From assembly GCA_003157195.1 (NCBI GenBank), contig PMIU01000042.1:1-11162 (forward strand): a DNA stretch of 11,162 bases, read 5' to 3'. Source of the stretch: Candidatus Nomurabacteria bacterium (GTDB lineage: Bacteria > Patescibacteriota > Minisyncoccia > Phycocordibacterales > UBA9973). Shown piece by piece: positions 1-7,072 of this stretch. The first letter of the stretch is position 1; each line of letters starts with the position of its first letter. The notes beneath the pieces were generated by a model, which was not told where the DNA came from, made no database searches, and saw only the letters and a list, made by a program, of their open reading frames with translations. The translations under genes and the position numbers were made by a program.

Positions 1-51
1 GTAAGATTAATAACAGAAGGACTTCTAACGGGATCCATATCCATATCATAA
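1..51 (+). CDS. Possible 3' end of a plus-strand gene (partial)
   Basis: Frame 1 is open from the window edge to TAA at 49-51 and would encode 16 residues ending GLLTGSISIS. The hairpin at 71-109 lies just after it and would suit the end of a convergent gene. Sixteen codons are too few to identify a family or to rule out chance; the opposite strand also has a short open stretch here. Confidence 0.25.
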   Translation, partial: VRLITEGLLTGSISIS

Positions 52-70
52 AGCTTTTTATAAAAAAAAC

Positions 71-109
71 AAGCACAAAAAATCCCCTTTTAGGGGATTT
101 TTTGTGCTT
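71..109 (-). terminator. Strong intrinsic terminator of the 122-1774 gene
   Basis: A perfect 18-bp stem (71-88 with 92-109, loop TTT at 89-91) contains a CCCCT/AGGGG core. On the minus strand it is followed by eight T residues (69-62). It starts 12 bases after the minus-strand stop codon. On the plus strand the following sequence is only TATT-like, so termination in that direction would rest on the internal T run. An outer 11-bp inverted repeat (50-60 with 113-123) flanks the hairpin and overlaps the stop codon at 122-124. Confidence 0.9.
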
Positions 110-121
110 TATTAAAAAGCT

Positions 122-1774
122 TTAAAGAGGATTTACTGTCACAGAAACCAGAGTTGAAACTGGCCCAATTGATCCATTAACATCCTGAGTCGCAACGCTG
201 TAAAAATAAGTGCCAGAAGAAAGTCCGTAATCTGTATAATTGTACATTATTCCTTGGGCAACATAAGAGACCGCAGTTTTTTGAGCAACCAAAACAGGAG
301 CAGTTGTCGTGGAGGTAACTTGGGATGGATTTATAGAACTACTACGATAAATATTATAAGTCGCGATTTGTGGCATTCCAGAATTTACTGATACTCCTGG
401 CCAAGATAAATAAACAGAGTTGCCGGAAACTACCGATGCCGATAGGCCAGTCACTATATTTGGTATCGTGTTAGTTGGTGTTGGAGGGGTAATCCCATCC
501 ACGATCTTGAAATAATTATCACTCGAATCACACATATCGGTGCCGGACTTGCAGACTTGGATTGTGTATGCGCCTGATGCTATTTCAAAATTTGAGGAAC
601 ACTCATGTCCGGGATAGCAGTTAGGAATTGACCAATCATATGAAGAACCATAGACACCTTTCGCTATGTTGTGAGGAGCAGAAATTGGATACAGTATAGA
701 CGTGCTAGCCATAGGGCAAATATTGCTGGTGCAAGGCGGATAGTATGAAATTAGATTAATATCATAAAGCTGAGCAACGAAACCAGACGTAAGATATAAA
801 TTTTTGTCTTGCCATTGTATTGTCTGCGTTGTTCCTTTTGTCCAAGTTTCCCCGCCGTTTGGTCTAGTTACAGTTATGGAAGAAGAAGTGGAAGTAACAT
901 TCCCAACATTCACACTAATGCTCGTCTGCGCGGTTTTTCCGGTAGTGGTGTTTGTTACAACAAAGGTAGGTGTGTAGTTGCCGGCTTGATAATAACTATG
1001 AGTAAAAGTTGCAGATTGTTGATTGGCATAAGATGTAGACGAATTTAGAGCATAAGCAGTTGGTTGATCTCCCCAATTAACTGCATATGAAAGATTCCCA
1101 CCGCTGACGTCCGAAGCTTTTACGCTCCATGTCCCCTGCTGATTTACATTTAATGTCTGTGGTCCGTCTATACTGGTAATAACTGGAGACTGACTATTTG
1201 TTGGCGGAGTTGTCGAAACCGGGCAAGCGGCAAATTGACAGCTTGGAGATATGCGACCCACATATGTTTGACCATCGGGGCAAAGCTTTGCATCCATTGT
1301 ACAAGCAATCCCTGTCGGTGGAGTTACTGTCGTTCCAAGATCATTATCATCTTGAAAATCTTTCACTGCTCGCGCAGTAATACGTCCGTATGAACCGTCA
1401 ATCTTTCCAAAATAATAACCTTGGTCTTTCAAGAATTGTTGGAGCGCCTTCACATCATTACTTCCTTTTAACCCAATTTTGAAATTGCTTTTAAATAAAG
1501 TATTAAACTGCGACACATCAGAAGAATTATCTTGTGTGGGTTGAATAGTATTAGGACATGCTTGTCCGGTTTCTTTACTAAACAAATCTCCGGTGACGCA
1601 GTCATTGACGACAAGCCACGAGCCGCAAGGTTGGCCTGTAGTAGTGCTATATTTGTTGTTTGTTCCACAACCCGGACCCCCAAGCCAAACATCCGCACCC
1701 GCAGACTTAGCGCCGAAACCCAATAAAATTAAGGATAAAATAAACACAAAAGAAAACAACGTATATTTTTTCAT
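122..1774 (-). CDS. Secreted multidomain cell-wall-binding protein (PG-binding, PKD-like, FN3-like)
   Basis: The open frame runs to 1795 (557 residues), but the ATG at 1774 (MKKYTLF, 550 residues) is the better start: it begins a clean signal peptide (MKKYT, hydrophobic core FVFILSLILLGF, cleavage near SAGA-D), and a promoter -10 box at 1784-1789 excludes the upstream ATG at 1795. Domains in 557-residue numbering: two Cys motifs of the TTGQPC / ETGQACP kind (50-81); a peptidoglycan_binding_1-like helical repeat at 112-150 (NDVKALQQFLKDQGYY, KIDGSYGRITARAVKDFQ); a Kazal-like Cys cluster at 165-192; a PKD-like beta-sandwich at 203-298 (WGDQPTA, FTHSYYQAGNYTP); a Ser/Thr-rich Kre9/KNH-like domain at 306-432 (RPNGGETW, TIQWQD); and a fibronectin III-like domain at 445-555 (LSWPGVS, YNIYRSSS, YFYSVATQD). 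It is probably exported and held on the cell wall. No catalytic domain is seen, so a structural or adhesive role is inferred. Confidence 0.9.
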   Translation of the reverse strand: MKKYTLFSFVFILSLILLGFGAKSAGADVWLGGPGCGTNNKYSTTTGQPCGSWLVVNDCVTGDLFSKETGQACPNTIQPTQDNSSDVSQFNTLFKSNFKIGLKGSNDVKALQQFLKDQGYYFGKIDGSYGRITARAVKDFQDDNDLGTTVTPPTGIACTMDAKLCPDGQTYVGRISPSCQFAACPVSTTPPTNSQSPVITSIDGPQTLNVNQQGTWSVKASDVSGGNLSYAVNWGDQPTAYALNSSTSYANQQSATFTHSYYQAGNYTPTFVVTNTTTGKTAQTSISVNVGNVTSTSSSITVTRPNGGETWTKGTTQTIQWQDKNLYLTSGFVAQLYDINLISYYPPCTSNICPMASTSILYPISAPHNIAKGVYGSSYDWSIPNCYPGHECSSNFEIASGAYTIQVCKSGTDMCDSSDNYFKIVDGITPPTPTNTIPNIVTGLSASVVSGNSVYLSWPGVSVNSGMPQIATYNIYRSSSINPSQVTSTTTAPVLVAQKTAVSYVAQGIMYNYTDYGLSSGTYFYSVATQDVNGSIGPVSTLVSVTVNPL

Positions 1775-1783
1775 ATGTTTCAT

Positions 1784-1811
1784 ATTATACTGCATATTAC
1801 GAATTTAGCAA
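1784..1811 (-). promoter_or_regulatory. Sigma70-type promoter for the secreted PG-binding protein
   Basis: TTGCTA at 1811-1806 and a perfect TATAAT at 1789-1784 are separated by 16 bases. The -10 box ends nine bases before the ATG at 1774, so transcription should begin within a few bases of the start codon, giving a leaderless or nearly leaderless mRNA. Confidence 0.75.
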
Positions 1812-1827
1812 CTCAATAGATAAGTAA

Positions 1828-2859
1828 TTATACCAACTCAATACCTGGAAGATAATTTTTACGACTTAGAAAATACCAAGTCAGTAACATTAAAACAATA
1901 ATTATAATTGTTGGATGTATGGGAGAGAATATTTTTGCCATATCCCATAGGCTAATCCAATTTACAGAAATATAGCCATTGACAGTCTCTATATTGTCAG
2001 TAAATTGAACATCTTGTTTTTTGATATTAGTAAGTTGCGCATTTACGTTATTTATCTGATTATTATAGCTTAGATTACTTGAAGCATAGGCAGAATTTTC
2101 TATATTTATATTTTGCTGTAATGATGCCTCTTGTTGAGATAAATTATACTCCTGATTTCTCAATGTAGCTAACACATTTACATCGGAAGTGGCAGGAATA
2201 GATGCTCGCACGGCGACAAGTTGATTTTTTATGCTGGTTATTTGTGTTTGTAAATCACTTACAATTTGTTTATGTTTTGTAGTTAAATCTTTCTGCTCTT
2301 TTTGCAATTGAGCAAGCGAGTCTGCGGCTGCTGTTTGCTGCTGTTCAATTGATTGTTTCTGTCCCAAAAGATTTTGTGATGAGCTGTTCTCTGTATATAA
2401 TTTCTCATTTGTTAGGCTTTCAATTTCAGATTTGAAATTTTTTAAATTACTCTTGGGGATAACAAAACTGACATACGAATACTTGGTGGATTCATTTAAG
2501 CTGTCTATTCTCCCTTCTGCCTCATTTATGGAATTTTTTACGTCACGCATTGCACTTTTGACGTCGCGAGTTTTTATTGATGCCCCATAAGTTACTTTCA
2601 TAAATTCTCTAGTATCTTTAACTGAAGAAGTTTCATATTGATTTGGATAATATGTAGGAGAAATAGAGGGTGCAGAAGGTGCAGAAATACCACCCTTAGA
2701 TTGTGTCTCATTAACAACACCGATATTATTATACTGATTATTTTTTCTGTTAAACAAACTAAATAACACAAATCCCAATATTAAAATAACAACGAAAATA
2801 ATCATTTTTCGACGAGATATTTTTATAACTTTTTTAGCTCTCAATGGCGTATTTTCCAT
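1828..2859 (-). CDS. DUF4349-like membrane protein with long coiled coil
   Basis: A 343-residue protein. A basic cytoplasmic N-terminus (RAKKVIKISRRK) precedes membrane segment 1 (about 19-36), then a Ser/Pro/Tyr-rich linker (50-80). A DUF4349-like domain follows (about 84-160), with the typical order of an alpha/beta stretch TREFMKVTYGASIKT, a helix ending in EAEGRIDS, and the strand YSYVSFVIPKSNLKNF. A Gln-rich coiled coil (about 160-285) comes next, then an ISVNWISLWD strand and a C-terminal membrane segment (about 316-331) with a short tail. The layout of N-terminal anchor, extracytoplasmic domain plus coiled coil, and C-terminal anchor matches DUF4349 proteins, whose role is not settled. 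No catalytic residues are evident. It has its own promoter and no Shine-Dalgarno sequence, and its stop lies 32 bases before the next gene's frame. Confidence 0.85.
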   Translation of the reverse strand: MENTPLRAKKVIKISRRKMIIFVVILILGFVLFSLFNRKNNQYNNIGVVNETQSKGGISAPSAPSISPTYYPNQYETSSVKDTREFMKVTYGASIKTRDVKSAMRDVKNSINEAEGRIDSLNESTKYSYVSFVIPKSNLKNFKSEIESLTNEKLYTENSSSQNLLGQKQSIEQQQTAAADSLAQLQKEQKDLTTKHKQIVSDLQTQITSIKNQLVAVRASIPATSDVNVLATLRNQEYNLSQQEASLQQNINIENSAYASSNLSYNNQINNVNAQLTNIKKQDVQFTDNIETVNGYISVNWISLWDMAKIFSPIHPTIIIIVLMLLTWYFLSRKNYLPGIELV

Positions 2860-2902
2860 AAAAAATTAATACTATTAATAATAAATTAATACACTGTATT
2901 AT

Positions 2903-2930
2903 ATCATATCTTCCGTATATTTTGTATCAA
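2903..2930 (-). promoter_or_regulatory. Promoter of the DUF4349-like gene
   Basis: TTGATA at 2930-2925, a 16-base spacer, and TATGAT at 2908-2903. An overlapping TATAAT at 2903-2898 would need a 21-base spacer. The likely transcript starts about 30 bases before the ATG at 2859. The promoter sits directly after the terminator of the ribosomal protein operon. Confidence 0.6.
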
Positions 2931-2936
2931 CGAACC

Positions 2937-2965
2937 AAAAAACGGAAGCCTTGCTTCCGTTTTTT
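2937..2965 (-). terminator. Intrinsic terminator of the rplJ-rplL operon
   Basis: A 13-bp stem (2937-2949 with 2953-2965, loop CTT) has a GC-rich ACGGAAGC/GCTTCCGT core bounded by A6 and T6 runs, so the minus-strand transcript ends in a U run. It lies about 105 bases after the rplL stop and just ahead of the next promoter. The A/T symmetry would let it act in both directions. Confidence 0.85.
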
Positions 2966-2998
2966 AGCTAGGTCTTGCCTAGATATTTCTATTTGAGC

Positions 2999-3070
2999 TC
3001 AATTTTGGTCGCTCATTGCTATGAGCGACACCTTCGGCATTCTCATGCCTGCGGCCCGCGGTAAAATTGA
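2999..3070. repeat. Nested multi-hairpin palindromic element after rplL
   Basis: An outer 8-bp stem (2999-3006 TCAATTTT with 3063-3070) encloses three hairpins: a perfect 9-bp stem GTCGCTCAT/ATGAGCGAC with loop TGCT (3008-3029); GGCAT/ATGCC with loop TCTC (3036-3049); and GCG/CGC (3051-3059). The last two are held together by ACC/GGT (3030-3032 with 3060-3062). It is more GC-rich than its surroundings and lies between the rplL stop and the operon terminator. It could be a mobile palindromic repeat or a 3'-UTR RNA structure; the sequence alone does not decide. Confidence 0.6.
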
Positions 3071-3071
3071 A

Positions 3072-3443
3072 TTACTTTAGTTCAATTTTTCCTCCTGCGG
3101 CTTCAATTTTCTTTTTCAGGTCTTCGGCTTCGGCTTTCTTCATCCCCTCTTTCAAGGTCGAAGGAGCAGCGTCAACCAAATCTTTGGCATCTTTCAAGCC
3201 AAGACCAAGAGCTTCTTTGACAACTTTCATCACAGCGATTTTTTGTTCACCGGCAGATGCGAGCACAACTGTAAATGCATCTTTTTCCTCAGCTGCTTCT
3301 GCGCTACCGGCTGCTCCGACCTGGGTCGGAGCGACAGCCGCTGCGGACACTCCGAACTTTTCTTCGATTGCCTTCACCAAATCATTGAGTTCCAAGACTG
3401 ATGCGCTCTCGAGGTCTTTCATAAATGAATCAAATTTTGACAT
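3072..3443 (-). CDS. rplL: Large ribosomal subunit protein bL12 (L7/L12)
   Basis: A 123-residue protein of normal family length. The N-terminal dimerisation helices ([32 protein letters not shown]) bind L10. A hinge rich in Ala/Gly/Glu follows (about 34-54). The C-terminal domain has the hallmark [38 protein letters not shown] and ends in [14 protein letters not shown]; this part recruits translation GTPases to the ribosomal stalk. It starts 28 bases after the rplJ stop and is co-transcribed with it. No Shine-Dalgarno sequence precedes the ATG; the spacer is A/T only apart from one C and one G. Confidence 0.98.
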   Translation of the reverse strand: MSKFDSFMKDLESASVLELNDLVKAIEEKFGVSAAAVAPTQVGAAGSAEAAEEKDAFTVVLASAGEQKIAVMKVVKEALGLGLKDAKDLVDAAPSTLKEGMKKAEAEDLKKKIEAAGGKIELK

Positions 3444-3471
3444 ATAATTTTATTACTATTAATTGTTAATA

Positions 3472-3951
3472 TTATTTTTTCTTCGCCACTTCGTTCACTG
3501 CCAGAGCCAGACGTTGCATCGGGCTCTTGAGCAAGAATGCAATCTTCCCAAGCAATACTTCCCTGCTTGGTATAGTTGCGAGCTCCATCATAAATGCGCT
3601 CCCGACAAATTTCCCGTCAAAAATTCCACCCAGAATATTCAACATTCCTTTGTGGGTTTTTTGGAAATTGTACACTTCGCGCGGAGATGAAATGGCATCC
3701 TTGGAATAAGCGATAGCAACCTCGCCGGCCAATTCCGGAACTTCTCCTTCCGCTTTGCCTTTCAAGGCGCGAGCGAGTAAAGTTTTTCTGGAAACTTTGT
3801 AGTTCACTTCTTTGTCTCGAAGCTCTCTCCTCAATTTCGTTTCGTCGCTCACTTTCAAACCGTGAAAGTTAACAAAGACCAAAGACTCGGAGCCCTTGAT
3901 GGCTTTTTCCAAATCCTTAATCATTTCTTCTTTTTTTGATTTTTGTAACAT
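3472..3951 (-). CDS. rplJ: Large ribosomal subunit protein uL10
   Basis: A 159-residue L10 protein, slightly shorter than the usual 165-175 residues. It begins MLQKSKKEEMIKDLEKAIKGSESLVFVNFHGL, the typical N-terminal helix and strand that bind 23S rRNA, continues with LRRELRDKEVNYKVSRKTLLARAL, and ends in the helix PMQRLALAVNEVAKKK that carries L7/L12 dimers. L10 anchors the stalk and, in many bacteria, binds its own leader RNA. Here a leader with an attenuator (4005-4120) lies upstream, which implies autoregulation of rplJ-rplL. The ATG lacks a Shine-Dalgarno sequence, and a duplicated 10-bp motif lies just ahead of it. Confidence 0.97.
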   Translation of the reverse strand: MLQKSKKEEMIKDLEKAIKGSESLVFVNFHGLKVSDETKLRRELRDKEVNYKVSRKTLLARALKGKAEGEVPELAGEVAIAYSKDAISSPREVYNFQKTHKGMLNILGGIFDGKFVGSAFMMELATIPSREVLLGKIAFLLKSPMQRLALAVNEVAKKK

Positions 3952-3964
3952 TTTGATTAGCTTC

Positions 3965-3988
3965 TAGGTTCTAGTTTTTAGGTTCTAG
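3965..3988. repeat. Two 10-bp direct repeats in the rplJ 5' UTR
   Basis: TAGGTTCTAG occurs at 3965-3974 and again at 3979-3988, separated by four T residues (period 14). It lies between the attenuator and the rplJ start codon, so it is in the mRNA. Its role is unknown; it may be a small expansion. Confidence 0.7.
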
Positions 3989-4004
3989 AAAATAGATATT
4001 AAAT

Positions 4005-4120
4005 AAAAAAAACGGCTTTTAGCCGCAAGTTTTTCTCTTCCTGCGCAAGAACGGTTCTTGCGCAATTCAGATATCGACCCACTAAGTAGGATTTAATTGT
4101 TTACCTACTTTCTCTGCGGT
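4005..4120 (-). ncRNA. Ribosomal protein L10 leader with attenuator
   Basis: The minus-strand transcript starts ACCGCAGAGA, then a 7-bp stem AAGTAGG/CCTACTT (4107-4101 with 4090-4084) closed by ACC/GGT across an asymmetric loop, with the typical TTAAATCC segment. This is the arrangement of the L10 leader family (RF00557), where L10 or the L10-L12 complex binds. A perfect 10-bp hairpin follows (4064-4055 with 4051-4042). Then comes a terminator-like hairpin CGGCT-AAA-AGCCG (4025-4013) with eight U residues (4012-4005). The hexamer CTTGCG occurs both in the second arm of the 10-bp hairpin and at 4029-4024 at the base of the terminator, so the first arm could pair with either. That would allow an attenuation switch (inference). 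Confidence 0.8.
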
Positions 4121-4126
4121 ATGTCT

Positions 4127-4155
4127 AATATACACAAACTATTGCAATTTTGCAA
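4127..4155 (-). promoter_or_regulatory. Promoter of the rplJ-rplL operon
   Basis: TTGCAA at 4155-4150, a 17-base spacer, and TATATT at 4132-4127. The predicted start, about 4120, coincides with the first base of the L10 leader. The -35 box is one half of a doubled TTGCAA motif (4142-4147 and 4150-4155), which might be an operator. The promoter overlaps the last codons of the upstream 30-codon ORF. Confidence 0.75.
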
Positions 4156-4231
4156 GTATAAGAGCAATGATTGTCCCCAAAAGAATCATTATAAGGAATA
4201 TCCCCAGAACCTTGAAAAAATGCTTTGCCAT
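4139..4231 (-). CDS. Small single-pass membrane peptide (30 aa)
   Basis: ATG at 4231-4229, TAG at 4141-4139. The product starts MAKHFFKVLG, has a long unbroken hydrophobic stretch (IFLIMILLGTIIALILA, residues 11-27), and ends KLQ. A basic start, one membrane helix and a short basic tail are what one expects of a real membrane peptide. An extended -10 box lies eight bases before the ATG. It sits between the beta-helix gene and the rplJ leader, with its 3' end overlapping the rplJ promoter. I do not recognise a family; it is too short for SecE and lacks SecE motifs. Confidence 0.6.
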   Translation of the reverse strand: MAKHFFKVLGIFLIMILLGTIIALILAKLQ

Positions 4232-4239
4232 GTGGGTAA

Positions 4240-4248
4240 AGTATAGCA
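4240..4248 (-). promoter_or_regulatory. Extended -10 promoter of the 30-aa membrane peptide
   Basis: TGC-TATACT reads 4248 to 4240 on the minus strand, an extended -10 element. No good -35 hexamer lies 16-18 bases upstream. The box ends eight bases before the ATG at 4231, so the mRNA would be leaderless or nearly so. Confidence 0.5.
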
Positions 4249-4261
4249 CACTCTCCCAAGT

Positions 4262-7072
4262 CTAGTTTGGCAGTGAATCATCTGAAACATTCGAATTGAT
4301 GGTGAAAGTTTGAGAATCGGAAGATAAACCATTCGCAGAAATTGTTATTATGGATATCCCAGGAGTACCGTCTTTATAGCAAAAACTTCTATGGGCACTT
4401 CCAGATGCGATTGGAATTGTCAATGGGGTTTTCCAACCAGTAGTATCACATGTATTATCAGAAGCTGACGCGGTTGTGAACATTCCAGTTTCGGAACTTG
4501 AAAGCAAATTCACATGAATAGTAGATATTGCTTTAGTTGACACTCCTGATGTATTTTGTGATTCTACTGTAATGATACTCGAGGCAGTATCTGCATCAAC
4601 TGTTTGCGGGGAAGTAATTATTTTTAGTTGAGTTATTATACTGTCTACTTGGGGGTTTGGATTCGACGCAACTGCAACCGTCACAATATAATTTTGCGTA
4701 GAGATATCTTCTGCTGTAACTGTGTATGTAACCGGAGTGGAAAAATTCTGAGTTACATTATTATCCGGACTAATTTTTGCTTTGTCGGAAATTGCAATTG
4801 TCGGAATTAAATTTGCAACATTAGTTCCGAAAGGAACAGTTAAAGAAATAGTGTGATTAGTTTCATCAATAGTTCCGGCAACGTTTGGTGTTAAATTCGT
4901 AAAGCTAAACGCAGTGATTGCTTTGGCAGAACTGGGCACAGGGATAGAAGTATTAATCATTTTCACAGTTCCATCTTCGGAATTTCCCGCTCCGCTGTTC
5001 ACACCACTTGCCACTGCTTTTCCAGTAAATGAAGAATTACTATAGTATATAGCCACACGTCCCCCGCCTCCTGGACCATAACAACCGGAGGGACACACAG
5101 GCCCGCCTCCATTTGCCCGAAAAGTCCCAGAACCACCAAGCGTGTTTGCAGTTATATAAATACTGCCACCGCTTGATGTAGTGCTTCCATTAGCAGAAAT
5201 AATGCCATTATTAATAAAGTTGCCTGTAGATATTAGTCTTATGGCACCGCCTCCAGCAGAGTAACTTCCATTTCCACCACTACCGAAATCAACCGGCTGT
5301 GTAACAGAACCGTATGTTGGCTTTGCAGAACCATTACCCAGCCCGCCGTAACTCGCTCCAGCATAGTAAGTACCTGGATTGTTTGGATCATAAATAGCAG
5401 TTGGAGCTCCGGGCCCGGCGCTCTCGCCATAACCTTTTCCATCTGCAGAAATATACGAACCGGAATTAATTGTAATGTTTGGAATATTTAGGGAAAGTAT
5501 TTTTCCCGGAGCAGTGATAATTGTGGAATTTCCATTTAACGTTAGAGAGTTTGTAGTAATCGTTTCATTTCCGGAAAGTGTCATTGTCGAACCCCCATCT
5601 AGCGTAATGGTTGGTATGTTTAATATTTGATTATCAGCTAGCGCAAAAGATGAGTTTTTGTTAAACGAGAGATTGTTGGCAGTTATACTCACCCCGTTTT
5701 CTGAAGTTATTTGCGCGCCATTTGAAACAAAAATATTATTGAATGAAAAGGGCGCATCTGCCTGTAAAAACTTCCATGAACCATTCAAATATAAATCGTT
5801 TGAAGTTTCATCGAAAATTCCAACAGTGCCATTCTGCCCGCAAGACATAGTCATGCCATCGTATTGACCACATCCACCTTTGGCTTCCGCTGTACCATTG
5901 AACGATGATGTTTTGTAATAAATAGCAATACGTCCTCCGCCTCCGGGACTTTTAGTATAACCATTATCATAAAGAGCTCCACCATTTGCATTAAATTTTC
6001 CACTTCCTGTCATAGTATTAGTTGAAATATAAATACTGCCACCACTACTTGAGGGATAACCGTTCGAGGTAATAGTGCCGTTGTTGGTAAAAGTATCAGA
6101 GACCATAATACGAATAGCTCCGCCACCTGCACGGTTGCCACTATAATTAACACCACCGCTTCCTAAATCGGTCGGTTTAGTGGCTGAGCCATAAGTTTTT
6201 GAATACGAAGCACTGCTATAGCTAAGCCCACCGTAGCTTGCGCCAGTATAATTATCTGATGAAGCTCCGGGACCTTTGTCTGCGCCAAACCCTGTTCCAT
6301 TCGCAGAGATAGATGCGCCGAGATCGATAGTAATATTGACCGCAGTAATTTTTACACCTTTGAAGGAGTTAAGAGATGCAGAGTCTCCCTCCAAAGTTAA
6401 AACTGCGTTGTTGGTAATTATTAAATTATCATAATTATATTCACCGGCAGGCAAAGTGGTGTCTTTATCAATGGTAAAAGTAGTGAGTACCGGAAGAGCA
6501 GGAGGTGGAGGAATAACTGGCGGAATTTCTTTTACCACTGGCGGAACAATTGGGTCTGGTGTTGGAGAAGCAGCTACTCCACCAGTACCCAGCAAAAGAG
6601 TCGCTGATGGATTTTGTGTAGCATCAGAATTTTCAGTATTTTCTTCTGTGTTAGTCTCGGGCGGAAGTGTCGGCTCCGTTGTTATCGCCCCCGGCGCATT
6701 TTCATCGTCGGCTAAATCCACGGCAGTGGCTTGATTCCCCTCTTGAGGGGTGGCGCTTGCGCCGGGGTGGATAATTTTTCCACCTCCCCCTGAAGGGTAC
6801 TCCTCAAGAGGAGAATCATTCGTGGAATCCGACAACCCAGCAAGACCAGTTGCCAAACTGCTTCCGTCCGGCAAACTACTTGATACGTTAGCCAATAATC
6901 CACCAACCATATTCCCAAAAGCCAGACTAGTATTATGTATAAAGTTTCCTATTGCTAACCCGACATTACTTACACCGTCTCTGACATAAACACCTGCATT
7001 GTAAGTGGCAACAACTCCCCCTTTAACCACAATTGCCGTCGGATCTGCCACAGCTAAAGCTAGCCCTTGCAC
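4262..7072 (-). CDS. Glycine-rich beta-helix / Ig-like surface protein, probably the 3' part of an interrupted lipase-like gene
   Basis: A 936-residue ORF from a GTG codon, but the same frame is open to 7264, where a TAA (7267-7265) separates it from the hydrolase ORF. There is no ATG in the extra 64 codons, no ribosome binding site before the GTG, and no signal peptide, so the GTG is probably not a real start. The 64 codons finish the hydrolase fold (GHDFSKIYL supplies a likely catalytic His). Regions (936 numbering): mixed hydrophobic segment 1-85; in-frame palindrome-derived stretch 86-113; acidic/Pro-rich linker 115-195; two glycine-rich repeats, 260-400 and 546-690, sharing GPGA, GASYGGL, FGSGG or LGSGG, AGGGAIR, SSGGSIYI and GPGGGGR-like motifs and resembling a beta-helix; a DUF5018-like Ig domain 716-801 (ITAFSF, TVPFGT, VTYTVTAED); and a last Ig-like domain about 815-928 with two Cys. 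Probably cell-surface exposed. Confidence 0.75.
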   Translation of the reverse strand: MQGLALAVADPTAIVVKGGVVATYNAGVYVRDGVSNVGLAIGNFIHNTSLAFGNMVGGLLANVSSSLPDGSSLATGLAGLSDSTNDSPLEEYPSGGGGKIIHPGASATPQEGNQATAVDLADDENAPGAITTEPTLPPETNTEENTENSDATQNPSATLLLGTGGVAASPTPDPIVPPVVKEIPPVIPPPPALPVLTTFTIDKDTTLPAGEYNYDNLIITNNAVLTLEGDSASLNSFKGVKITAVNITIDLGASISANGTGFGADKGPGASSDNYTGASYGGLSYSSASYSKTYGSATKPTDLGSGGVNYSGNRAGGGAIRIMVSDTFTNNGTITSNGYPSSSGGSIYISTNTMTGSGKFNANGGALYDNGYTKSPGGGGRIAIYYKTSSFNGTAEAKGGCGQYDGMTMSCGQNGTVGIFDETSNDLYLNGSWKFLQADAPFSFNNIFVSNGAQITSENGVSITANNLSFNKNSSFALADNQILNIPTITLDGGSTMTLSGNETITTNSLTLNGNSTIITAPGKILSLNIPNITINSGSYISADGKGYGESAGPGAPTAIYDPNNPGTYYAGASYGGLGNGSAKPTYGSVTQPVDFGSGGNGSYSAGGGAIRLISTGNFINNGIISANGSTTSSGGSIYITANTLGGSGTFRANGGGPVCPSGCYGPGGGGRVAIYYSNSSFTGKAVASGVNSGAGNSEDGTVKMINTSIPVPSSAKAITAFSFTNLTPNVAGTIDETNHTISLTVPFGTNVANLIPTIAISDKAKISPDNNVTQNFSTPVTYTVTAEDISTQNYIVTVAVASNPNPQVDSIITQLKIITSPQTVDADTASSIITVESQNTSGVSTKAISTIHVNLLSSSETGMFTTASASDNTCDTTGWKTPLTIPIASGSAHRSFCYKDGTPGISIITISANGLSSDSQTFTINSNVSDDSLPN
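6733..6817. repeat. 85-bp palindromic insert in frame within the surface-protein gene
   Basis: The ends form a 16-bp inverted repeat with one mismatch (6733-6748 GATTCCCCTCTTGAGG with 6802-6817). Nested inside are further dyads: CCCCTC/GAGGGG, GGCGC/GCGCC and GGTGGA/TCCACC. Read on the minus strand it encodes 28 residues (DSPLEEYPSGG... HPGASATPQEGN) in the flexible linker, without breaking the frame. The base pattern is of a REP/MITE-like repeat and not of ordinary coding sequence. Confidence 0.7.

Noticed and set aside
3067..3447. 126-codon plus-strand ORF over rplL
   Set aside because: It is the complement of rplL, a certain ribosomal protein gene; the Ala/Ser/Phe-rich translation is a shadow of its codons.
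4139..4231. SecE next to the ribosomal stalk genes
   Set aside because: SecE is about 60 residues or longer with a conserved cytoplasmic amphipathic helix; this peptide has only 30 residues and lacks those motifs.
6456..6734. 92-codon plus-strand ORF
   Set aside because: It is antisense to the Pro/Thr/Glu-rich linker of the large surface protein and gives a low-complexity Gly/Ser/Val product with no promoter or domain.
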